A stretch of 64,000 nucleotides of DNA from an uncultured Alphaproteobacteria bacterium (GTDB lineage: Bacteria > Pseudomonadota > Alphaproteobacteria > Thalassobaculales > Thalassobaculaceae): NCBI GenBank assembly GCA_902629125.1, contig CACOPQ010000005.1:1-64000 (forward strand). The letters are read 5' to 3'. Position numbers and translations under genes: made by a program. Positions within the stretch are counted from its first letter, which is position 1; each line of letters starts with the position of its first letter. Below are positions 20,997 through 29,401 of the stretch, piece after piece. Below the pieces are notes generated by a model, which was given only the letters and a program-made list of their open reading frames with translations, searched no databases and had not been told where the DNA came from.

Positions 20997-21602
20997 ATGA
21001 ACACTCTTCGATCCGTTTTTTCAGTATTATCTGTTTTAATGATACTGGCACCGTCGGTTATTCGCGCCGACGCGGCGGGAGATTTTCAAAAAGGGATAGA
21101 ATCATACGATCAGGGTAATCATTCTGAAGCCGCGAAATGGTTCCGCAAGGCCGCCGACCAGGGGTATGCATCAGCGCAGCTCTATCTTGGTTGGTCGTAT
21201 GACGCGGGAAAAGGTGTCACCAAGGATCATGCCAAGGCACTAAAGTGGACCCGCAGGGCCGCCGACCAGGGGTTGGTAGAGGCGCAGTTCAATCTTGGGG
21301 TAATGTATGCAAATGGGAACGGTGTCATTAAAGATTATGCCGAGGCAGTAAAGTGGTACCGCAGGGCCGCCGACCAGGGGTTGGTAGAGGCGCAGTACAA
21401 TCTTGGATTAATGTATGCAAATGGCGTCCTTAAGGATCCAATACTGGCTCATATGTGGTGGAATATCGCGGCCTTCATGGGGGATAAGACGGCTGGAAAA
21501 AAACGAGATGGTCTTGAAGAAACAATGAATGCAGCAAGTATCGTTAAAGCTACCCAAAAAGCGAAGCGTTGTCTCAGATCGAATTATAAAAATTGTGATT
21601 AG
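20997..21602 (+). CDS. SEL1-like/TPR repeat protein with signal peptide
   Basis: Signal-peptide N-terminus; repeated AAKWFRKAADQGYASAQLYLGWSYDAGKGV-type SEL1 units. Confidence 0.92.
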   Translation: MNTLRSVFSVLSVLMILAPSVIRADAAGDFQKGIESYDQGNHSEAAKWFRKAADQGYASAQLYLGWSYDAGKGVTKDHAKALKWTRRAADQGLVEAQFNLGVMYANGNGVIKDYAEAVKWYRRAADQGLVEAQYNLGLMYANGVLKDPILAHMWWNIAAFMGDKTAGKKRDGLEETMNAASIVKATQKAKRCLRSNYKNCD

Positions 21603-21678
21603 GTGCTTTTAATAGTGGCAGTCCAATTCAGTTTTCTTTGATAAATATTTGAGCCATAACTTTGGGTATGGTGAAAGA

Positions 21679-21786
21679 GCAATAATGGAGGCATCGGGGT
21701 TGAATCCCGCAAGCGATTTACTGGGAAGTCAACAATCAGTTAACAGTAAGAGAATGTCTGGGATTCATATTGACATTGATGTTTAA
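21679..21786 (+). pseudogene. C-terminal coding relic ending ...GLNPASDLLGSQQSVNSKRMSGIHIDIDV*
   Basis: Same-length, ungapped peptide homologue at 47035-47142, stopping at the equivalent TAA. Confidence 0.6.
21725..21746. repeat. direct repeat GAAGTYAACAATCAGTTAACAG, copy 2
   Basis: 21/22 identical to 20311-20332. Confidence 0.8.
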
Positions 21787-21820
21787 AAACAATGGGTTAG
21801 GGGAGTTTCTTAAATAAGTG

Positions 21821-21844
21821 GAATCCCGTAGGGGTCGCCACTCT
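21821..21844. repeat. att-like direct repeat, copy 2 (tRNA-Glu 3' fragment)
   Basis: GAATCCCGTAGGGGTCGCCACTCT, identical to 20171-20194, with no tRNA body attached. Confidence 0.9.
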
Positions 21845-22003
21845 AACCCCGTAAAAATATTATTGTTATTTGAATGGCTAGTTTTACTAGTTTCAAGAAC
21901 GTCTGTGTTAATATATTATAAAGTTAGAGGTAGTTGCACGTCCGCTTACAAACCTATTTGAATGAAAAAATGGTCAAAAAGATGAGACTTCTACTCAAAA
22001 TAA

Positions 22004-23650
22004 CTAATTTAGTCTGGCTGTTTCCAATAACATATCGGAGCATTTTTCACCTATCATTATGGAGGGAGCATTGGTGTTTCCGGATGTTAAAGTGGGCATT
22101 ATAGAGGCATCAGCGACACGTAATCCATCAAGCCCGTGTACTTTTAAGTCAGCTCCGACAACGGCGTTTGCGTCGTTTCCCATTTTGCAAGTACCGATGG
22201 GATGGTATGTTGTCTCCGCGGTATTTCTTACCCAAGTTATTATTTCCTCATCGGTTTCCAGCTCAAGACCAGGAGCAATTTCTTCTTCTACGTAATTCGA
22301 AATTGGTTCTGTCGACATTAGTTCGCGTCCTTTTCGCAACGCCAATAGCAACGTATCGGTGTCAATTTGAGCAGATAAGAAATTGAAATTTATATGTGGG
22401 GCATCATGTGGCGAAGAGGACTTTATGTGAATATTGCCTCTACTTTCTGGGCGTAAAACATTAACACTCATAGTCAAACCAGGCCTTTTAGATATCACAC
22501 GTGCTCGTTTACGGCGTTCGGTTAAATAAGGCATAAACGAAATAGTAGCGTCGGGTGTCATGAGCCCGGTCCGCGTTTTAAAATACATTCGTAATGGTAC
22601 GGTAGAAAGTGCCATAAAACCTTTTCTAGCAAACAAATACTTAATAGCTTCGAGACCCAAACTTAACCCGTTACCTCTCTCGCAAAATGTATAATCACGA
22701 CCTTTTATTGCATAACGCATTCGTGGCGAATAATGATCACGTAAGTTTTCGCCAACTCCCGGTAATTCATGAAATGGTGTGATGCCCTTTTCTGCAAGAA
22801 GTTCAGGTTGTCCTATACCGGATAATTCTAAAATTTTAGGGGAATTTATAGAACCGGAACTAAGGATGACTTCACGAAATGCAAGTTTTTCAATGGTTTG
22901 TCCCTCTTTTAAGAAACGAACACCCGTGCATCGTTTGCCTTTAAAACTTAAAGAGAGTCCTACTGCATCAGTGAGGATGGTTAAATTTGGTCTGGTTTTA
23001 GCTGGTTCTAAGTAACAGTATGCGGTACTTTGTCGTCGTCCTTTAAGTATAGTGGCTTGGGTCATTGCTATACCTTCTTGATCAGCTCCATTGTAATCAG
23101 CGTTATACTTTATGCCTATTGCATTGGAGGATTTTATTAAGGTATCGAAAAGGGGGCTTAATTTGTCCGAGTCTGTTACGGGAAGAGGGCCATCCCTTCC
23201 TCTTAATTCATCGGACCCGCCATCATAGCTCTCCATTCTTTTAAAATATGGAAGAACTTCTTGGAAACTCCATCCTTTGTTGCCCAACTGTGCCCAATGA
23301 TCATAATCCTCGGCTTGACCGCGTGTAAATACCATTCCGTTTATAGAGCTAGAACCGCCTAGCATTTTACCTCGGGGCACCTCTATCCTTCTGTTTCCGG
23401 TCCCTTCATCTGGTTCGCAACTGTAGCACCAATTATATTTTGGATTATCAATAAGCTGACCTACTCCGGCAGGAATTCGTGACCAAAACAAGTTAGAGTT
23501 AGCTACGCCTGCTTCAAGACACAAAACAGTATATTTGCCATTTTCAGACAAACGATTAGCCAAAACTGATCCAGCTGATCCTGCACCAACAATTATGAAG
23601 TCATATCCATTATCAGCCATCAAACAAGTCCCATGTAAATTTATAGACAA
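22004..23650 (-). CDS. GMC-family FAD oxidoreductase (choline dehydrogenase-like), paralogue of 11778-13412
   Basis: DFIIVGAGSAGSVLANRLSENG, PRGKMLGGSSSINGMVFTRG, TTYHPIGTCKMG. Confidence 0.95.
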   Translation of the reverse strand: MSINLHGTCLMADNGYDFIIVGAGSAGSVLANRLSENGKYTVLCLEAGVANSNLFWSRIPAGVGQLIDNPKYNWCYSCEPDEGTGNRRIEVPRGKMLGGSSSINGMVFTRGQAEDYDHWAQLGNKGWSFQEVLPYFKRMESYDGGSDELRGRDGPLPVTDSDKLSPLFDTLIKSSNAIGIKYNADYNGADQEGIAMTQATILKGRRQSTAYCYLEPAKTRPNLTILTDAVGLSLSFKGKRCTGVRFLKEGQTIEKLAFREVILSSGSINSPKILELSGIGQPELLAEKGITPFHELPGVGENLRDHYSPRMRYAIKGRDYTFCERGNGLSLGLEAIKYLFARKGFMALSTVPLRMYFKTRTGLMTPDATISFMPYLTERRKRARVISKRPGLTMSVNVLRPESRGNIHIKSSSPHDAPHINFNFLSAQIDTDTLLLALRKGRELMSTEPISNYVEEEIAPGLELETDEEIITWVRNTAETTYHPIGTCKMGNDANAVVGADLKVHGLDGLRVADASIMPTLTSGNTNAPSIMIGEKCSDMLLETARLN

Positions 23651-23978
23651 CTGATATAAACAAATATGGGTGAATTAGTGAAGATAAATATTTTATCAAA
23701 TGAGTTTAGAAAAGTGATATAAAACTATGATTTATTGAAAACTTTTTACTCAATGCAAGTTCTTTAAAAATACAATCCCGCTTTGATTAATTTTGACTTC
23801 GGATAATATACAAAAACATAGCCCTGTTTTTTCGTCTTTCACTAAAACTTAAGCTTCTTTATTTGATATAAAGAAGCAGTCCGACAAACAATACTCAAAA
23901 GCCTCTCCAAATAAGTACTTCTCGTGATGTTGAAAATGATGCGGTTTCAAAAATTATATAACAAAAGGATCGTGATAC

Positions 23979-25145
23979 ATGAAGATACGTTCAGTTAAGG
24001 CCTGGTGGCTGCATGTCCCAATTCCTGAATCTCAGCAACATAGATCAGATTTTGGAGTTGTTGACGCCTTTGACATGACGCTTATCAGAATAGAAACAGA
24101 ATGCGGTCTTGTAGGTCATGGTGAAGCAAAATCAACAGTTGCGAGTGCTGGCAATAATAGAGCTCTTGCTATCATGATTGAAAAAGAATTAGGACCTCAA
24201 TTAATAGGACAAGATTGCCGCACTATCTCAAAACATTGGGAAAATTTATACAGCGGGGTTCGTGGGCATTATGCACTCGATAGAGGACATGTTTTCCCGA
24301 TATTAGGAAGGCGAGGGATAACAATATCTGCTATTAGTGGAATTGATATAGCTTTGTGGGATATACTTGGACAATCGTTAAATTCGCCTGTCTGGCAATT
24401 GCTTGGTGGGCGCAGGCACGAAAAAATGCCTGCTTATGCTTCTGGCGGTTGGGCTTCTGCAGATAAAATTGGAGATCAGCTGCTCTCTTATGTGGAAAAG
24501 GGGGGGTTTAAGGCAGTTAAAATGCGAATTGGTGTTGCAGACGGCGAAGTGAGGCACTCGGCTAAACGAGTTCAAGCGGCTCGAAAAGCTTTAGGTGATG
24601 ATATAGATATAATGTGCGATGCTCATGGTACCTACACCGTTGCTGAAGCCAAAAGATTCTGCCGAATGGTTGAGGAGTATAATATCGCTTGGTTTGAAGA
24701 ACCAGTTACAGCTGATGACAAAAAAGGTCTGGCTGAGGTTAGATACTCTACAGATATCCCTATAGCCACAGGGGAAAATGAGGCAACCCGTTTCTCATTT
24801 AGGGATTTAGCTGAATTAAGGGCGGCGGATATATTCCAGCCGGATTTAGCAATTTGTGGTGGAATAACCGAGGCGATGAGAATTGCGGCTATAGCCAGCG
24901 CATATCAAATACGCTTAGCGCCGCATTTATGGGGAGGTGCCCTAATGTTCGCTGCAGGCTTACACTTATGTGCTGCTGCTCCAGCGGCTTTTATAATTGA
25001 ATATTCTTTGGGGGCTAATCCAATGCTATTTGAACTTTCGCCTGAGGCACCAAAGTGTACGGACGGCTATGTTGAAATATCGGATAAACCGGGCCTGGGA
25101 ATCACTATTAACAACGATTTTGTGGAACATTACTCTGTAGAGTGA
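23979..25145 (+). CDS. mandelate racemase/muconate lactonizing enzyme family (enolase superfamily)
   Basis: AVKMRIGVADG, MCDAHGTYTVAEA, WFEEPVTADD, GENEATRF, LAPHLWGGA. Confidence 0.93.
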   Translation: MKIRSVKAWWLHVPIPESQQHRSDFGVVDAFDMTLIRIETECGLVGHGEAKSTVASAGNNRALAIMIEKELGPQLIGQDCRTISKHWENLYSGVRGHYALDRGHVFPILGRRGITISAISGIDIALWDILGQSLNSPVWQLLGGRRHEKMPAYASGGWASADKIGDQLLSYVEKGGFKAVKMRIGVADGEVRHSAKRVQAARKALGDDIDIMCDAHGTYTVAEAKRFCRMVEEYNIAWFEEPVTADDKKGLAEVRYSTDIPIATGENEATRFSFRDLAELRAADIFQPDLAICGGITEAMRIAAIASAYQIRLAPHLWGGALMFAAGLHLCAAAPAAFIIEYSLGANPMLFELSPEAPKCTDGYVEISDKPGLGITINNDFVEHYSVE

Positions 25146-25157
25146 TGGCTTATTTCC

Positions 25158-26381
25158 CTAATATTCTAATGCTGTTTCAATTTCTGAACATAGAATATCA
25201 ATTTCCATGTTGGGATTAGCCGCCACGTGCCGTATCCATTTTTCACCATTTATAGTTGCTAAGGAGGCACTGCCCGCAGGGAGCCTCGAGAATATCTCAT
25301 CTGCTGAACATGGCGCCTTAGGTCGCCATAGAATCACTCCTGAAGTAGGTTTTGCAAAGATGTAAACGCCAGTTTCTAAAAGGTGTGAATGCAGTCGATC
25401 AGACAGCGCCATACACGTATCTAGTCTTTGGGCCAAGCCCTCCTTACCCCATGCCATTAAAGTCGCTAATAGTGGAAGTCCAATAGCGCCTCGCGATCCC
25501 ATGATACCTATATTGGAGCTTGATAGATATCCTGCACTGACACTGATGCTCTCATTTGCCTCCGCCGTATTCTTAAATAACAAAATGCTGGAATCTTTGG
25601 GTTGAAAAATCCATTTGTGGCCAGAAATGGATATGGAATCCGCCTTTTCGACTCCGCTTAGCAAATATCCGTATTTTTGAGAAATGCGAAGTGGTCCTGC
25701 CCAAGCTCCGTCGATGTGTACCCAAGCTGCGTTACTGTCGATGTTTAAATTATCAATCGCACCTGCAGCTGTTGTTCCGGCTGTAAGTACTAGGCACGAT
25801 TTACTGAGGTCTTTTGGTAAAAGATCAATATTTATACTGCTATCATTATTGCAAGGAACCGTTTCAAACTCTAATCCAAGAATATTAGCAGATTTTTTCA
25901 TTGATATATGTGCTTCCTCTGAAGCTACAATTTTTTTAATTCCTCTCAAATCTCGGGCTACCCATAAGGCTGTAAGATTGGACAGAGTCGATCCTGGGGT
26001 GAGATGCCCCCCGTTCATTCCAAAATAAGGACATAACCACGCTATCGCCTTTGCTTCAAAATCTCGAGCAACAGGTGAAATTGCCGGATGAAGAAGATTT
26101 TGATTTAGCGAAGCATTCCAAAGTGCCATTATCCAAGTTATCCAAGGAGTAGGGGGGTCCATATGGGCAAAAGCGAGTGGATCATCTAATTTTGTTGCTT
26201 CTCCAATAGCAATAGGGGCAAGGTAATCTATTACTTTTTTTTCGCCCAAACCTCTGTCTGGAAAATTATCGGGAAGTGGTCCTATGTTTGACAACGTGAA
26301 GTCATCTTTAAATGGTTTTAAACCATCAAGAAGGTCCAAATATTTTGGCTTAAAAGAATTATCTATTTTTACCTCCACCAT
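25158..26381 (-). CDS. PLP-dependent group II decarboxylase family protein
   Basis: TPGSTLSNLTALWVARD, HIDGAWAG, SISGHKWIFQPKDSSILLFKN. Confidence 0.9.
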   Translation of the reverse strand: MVEVKIDNSFKPKYLDLLDGLKPFKDDFTLSNIGPLPDNFPDRGLGEKKVIDYLAPIAIGEATKLDDPLAFAHMDPPTPWITWIMALWNASLNQNLLHPAISPVARDFEAKAIAWLCPYFGMNGGHLTPGSTLSNLTALWVARDLRGIKKIVASEEAHISMKKSANILGLEFETVPCNNDSSINIDLLPKDLSKSCLVLTAGTTAAGAIDNLNIDSNAAWVHIDGAWAGPLRISQKYGYLLSGVEKADSISISGHKWIFQPKDSSILLFKNTAEANESISVSAGYLSSSNIGIMGSRGAIGLPLLATLMAWGKEGLAQRLDTCMALSDRLHSHLLETGVYIFAKPTSGVILWRPKAPCSADEIFSRLPAGSASLATINGEKWIRHVAANPNMEIDILCSEIETALEY

Positions 26382-27270
26382 TCACTTCGTCTCTTAATAG
26401 ATAAATTCCACTCAATATCAAAATAATAGCACCTAGAATAACATATTTACTTGGAAAATCGTTCCAGACCAGAAGTCCTATCAAAATGGCCCATAATAAA
26501 CTTGAGTACTTAAAGGGCGAAATTACCGCCACTTTGCCTAAGCGGAAGGCTTCAATCATAAGGTACTGAGCCAATCCTACTAATAAGCCTGAAACTATAA
26601 AAATCCAAATGTGATCCAACTGTAGGTTATTCCATCCCAGCGGATACGTAAAAAAACCGGCAAGAGCAACCATAAACATACTGCTGAAAAGAATTGAAAT
26701 TGAATTTTCAGAAATGCTGATCGCTCTCGTTATAACATCTCTGGCCGCCCCAAACGCAGCTGCTCCTAATGGGGCTAGTGCAGCTAATTTAAATGCGTCG
26801 CCGGTGGGTTGTACAATGATTAACACGCCGCAAAATCCAATAATTATAGCGGTCCATCTTTGCCAGCTAACCGTTTCCTTTAGGACAACAATTCCTAGTA
26901 TGGTGGTTAGAACAGGGGCGATAAATGCTATTGCTATCGCGTCGGCTAGCGGTAAAAAACTCAGACCAGTGACAAAAAAAACAGTTGACCCGGTCATTGT
27001 ACCTGCTCTTAAAAAATGGCTCCTCCAGGAATTAATTTTTAAAGCTTTAAGGTTGTTTATAAAAAACAAAAAAACCATTAAAAGTATCAAAATTGAAAGT
27101 CCGCGAAGTGCCATTACTTGGCCAACGGGATATGATTGAGTGAGGAATTTGGCCATGGCATCGTTAATAGTAAGTGCGAGTGCTCCGCCGAGCATGCAAA
27201 CTATGCCTTTGAGAGAAGACGGACTCTTCTTAAAGATTTTGGGACCAAAAATCATTGTCCCAACTACCAC
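26359..27270 (-). CDS. DMT/EamA-family transporter
   Basis: Ten-TM-like hydrophobic pattern with two EamA halves (GGALALTINDAMAKFLTQSYPVGQVMALRGL; RLGKVAVISPFKYSSLLWAILIGLLVW). Confidence 0.92.
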   Translation of the reverse strand: MVVGTMIFGPKIFKKSPSSLKGIVCMLGGALALTINDAMAKFLTQSYPVGQVMALRGLSILILLMVFLFFINNLKALKINSWRSHFLRAGTMTGSTVFFVTGLSFLPLADAIAIAFIAPVLTTILGIVVLKETVSWQRWTAIIIGFCGVLIIVQPTGDAFKLAALAPLGAAAFGAARDVITRAISISENSISILFSSMFMVALAGFFTYPLGWNNLQLDHIWIFIVSGLLVGLAQYLMIEAFRLGKVAVISPFKYSSLLWAILIGLLVWNDFPSKYVILGAIILILSGIYLLRDEVNGGGKNR

Positions 27271-27360
27271 GCTATTACATGATCAGAAAGCAAAAAAATG
27301 CTCAAATTTGCGAATGTTTAGTGACAATAAGTTATTCAAAAGCCGTGGCCATAGATAATT

Positions 27361-29283
27361 ATGATTAACATTAGTAATCTTACATATCGTATTTCCGGTA
27401 GATTGTTATTAGATAACGTTTCGGTGTCCATTCCCAGCGGACATCGTGTTGGACTTGTAGGAAAAAACGGAACAGGAAAATCAACTCTATTAAAATTAAT
27501 CTCCAACGATCTTCAGCCTGATACTGGAAATATTTCAATTAGCGGGTTTCGTGACACGGAGAACGGTATTGGAACCGTCGCTCAAGAAGCGCCTAATGGA
27601 GGTATGACACCTTTAGAATTTACGCTGGCGGCTGACTCAGAACGCGAAGGGCTTTTAAAGGAGGCAGAGACGGAGACGTTGCCAGGGCGTATTTCAGAGA
27701 TCCATTCTCGTCTTGCGGACATTAGTGCCTATTCAGCAGAGTCAAGAGCATCCAGTATTCTGCATGGACTGGGCTTTAATCAAACAGAACAGGGACAACC
27801 GCTCTCAAGCTTCTCAGGCGGATGGAGAATGCGGGTGGCGATAGCAGGCGTACTATTCTCCGATCCTGAGCTTTTACTCTTGGATGAGCCTACAAATCAT
27901 TTGGATCTAGAATCAACGATATGGTTAGAAGCTTACTTAAAAGCCTTTTCCAAAACGTTAATTTTGGTTAGTCATGACAAAGGGTTCTTGGATCGTTCCG
28001 TAGATGGTATTCTTCATCTTGAAGAAGAAAAGTTATCATTTTATCGGGGAGGCTATAGCAGTTTTGAGAAGCTTAGAAATCAGCGATTAGCTGGACTAGC
28101 ATCGCAGGCAAAAAAACAGGCGCTGAATAGAAAAAAAATAGAAGCATTTGTGGAGAGATTTAGATCGAAAGCTAGTAAAGCAAAGCAGGCTCAGAGTAAG
28201 TTGAAAGCTCTAAAACGGATAGTCGAGCAGAAAATTCCTTCAGCAGAACCAGAAACCATATTCTCATTTGTGAATGCTGATGAATTACCCCCCCCATTGA
28301 TTGTTTTTGAAAATGTCACTCTTGGATATGATCCGAGTTTTCCAGTCCTTACCAATTTAGATCTACGAATAGACAATGCCGAAAAGATAGGTTTGCTAGG
28401 GCGAAATGGAAACGGAAAATCAACACTAGCTAAAGGAATTTCGGGAAAATTAGTGCAATTTTCTGGCGAGGTGAGATGTAGTTCAAAGTTAAGGATAGGC
28501 TATTTTGCACAACATCAATTGGATGAGCTTGAACCGGAGTTAAATGCTATTGAACATTTATTACAAATCGATCCCAAAGCAAACCCTTTGAAGTTAAGAA
28601 GCAGATTAGGGGGCGTAGGATTAGTTCAAGAAAAGCAAACCACCAAAATTAAACATTTATCCGGTGGTGAGAAGGCGCGTCTTACTCTGGCGAAAATCAT
28701 TTACAAAGACCCACATGTGCTGGTTTTGGATGAACCTACTAATCATCTTGACATAGCAGCTCGCGATGCGCTTGTTTCAGCTCTAAACGAGTTTAATGGG
28801 GCGGTGATCCTTATCAGTCATGATCAGCAATTACTTGCTGGGTGTGTAGATGAATTCTTTCTGGTAGATCAAGGTGAAGTAAAGCGTTTTGACGGCGATT
28901 TGGATGATTATAAAAAATGGTTGTTGGACAAAACGAAAGAAAAAACCAAGCAGGATAATAATCAAGAAAATACAGAATTTAGGAGGCCACAAGACGTCAG
29001 TCGAAAGGAACAAAGGCAGGCCGCTGCTGAACTAAGGAAGGCCACCCAAAAAATGAGAAAAAAAGCTGGTAGTCTTGAAGTGGAATTGTCACAACTTATA
29101 GAAAAACGGCAAATTATCATAAGTCAGCTAGGCGACCAAAGAACCTACGCGCTCAAAAAAGAGGAGCTTGAAAGTTTGTTTGTTGAGAAAGCTGTTCTAG
29201 ATAAAAAAATACAGCAATGCGAACAAGATTGGTTGGAGTTAGAAGAAGAGATTGAAAAGTCGTCTTCAAGCCTTCGTATTTAG
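27361..29283 (+). CDS. ABC-F family ATPase (Uup/YheS-like)
   Basis: Two NBDs, SGGWRMRVAIAGVLFSDPELLLLDEPTNHLDLES and SGGEKARLTLAKIIYKDPHVLVLDEPTNHLDI; linker and C-terminal coiled coil; no TM segments. Confidence 0.95.
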   Translation: MINISNLTYRISGRLLLDNVSVSIPSGHRVGLVGKNGTGKSTLLKLISNDLQPDTGNISISGFRDTENGIGTVAQEAPNGGMTPLEFTLAADSEREGLLKEAETETLPGRISEIHSRLADISAYSAESRASSILHGLGFNQTEQGQPLSSFSGGWRMRVAIAGVLFSDPELLLLDEPTNHLDLESTIWLEAYLKAFSKTLILVSHDKGFLDRSVDGILHLEEEKLSFYRGGYSSFEKLRNQRLAGLASQAKKQALNRKKIEAFVERFRSKASKAKQAQSKLKALKRIVEQKIPSAEPETIFSFVNADELPPPLIVFENVTLGYDPSFPVLTNLDLRIDNAEKIGLLGRNGNGKSTLAKGISGKLVQFSGEVRCSSKLRIGYFAQHQLDELEPELNAIEHLLQIDPKANPLKLRSRLGGVGLVQEKQTTKIKHLSGGEKARLTLAKIIYKDPHVLVLDEPTNHLDIAARDALVSALNEFNGAVILISHDQQLLAGCVDEFFLVDQGEVKRFDGDLDDYKKWLLDKTKEKTKQDNNQENTEFRRPQDVSRKEQRQAAAELRKATQKMRKKAGSLEVELSQLIEKRQIIISQLGDQRTYALKKEELESLFVEKAVLDKKIQQCEQDWLELEEEIEKSSSSLRI

Positions 29284-29401
29284 TAACCTTTAACTGCTAT
29301 TGTTATCTCTTTATCATTCTGCGCATAATTAAAAGCAAAAAGAAGCGGGTAACTCTCCCTATGGTGCTATAACCCCTAATCAACACTTAAGGAGCAATTG
29401 C

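Larger units (their letters stand above)
20171..21844. mobile_element. integrase-less tRNA-Glu islet (about 1.65 kb) bounded by 24-bp direct repeats
   Basis: Exact duplication of the tRNA-Glu 3' end at both boundaries; cargo of two predicted exported proteins and a gene relic. Confidence 0.75.

Noticed and set aside
21250-21425. 108-nt repeats as CRISPR or a mobile repeat
   Set aside because: In-frame 36-aa SEL1 units within a coding gene.
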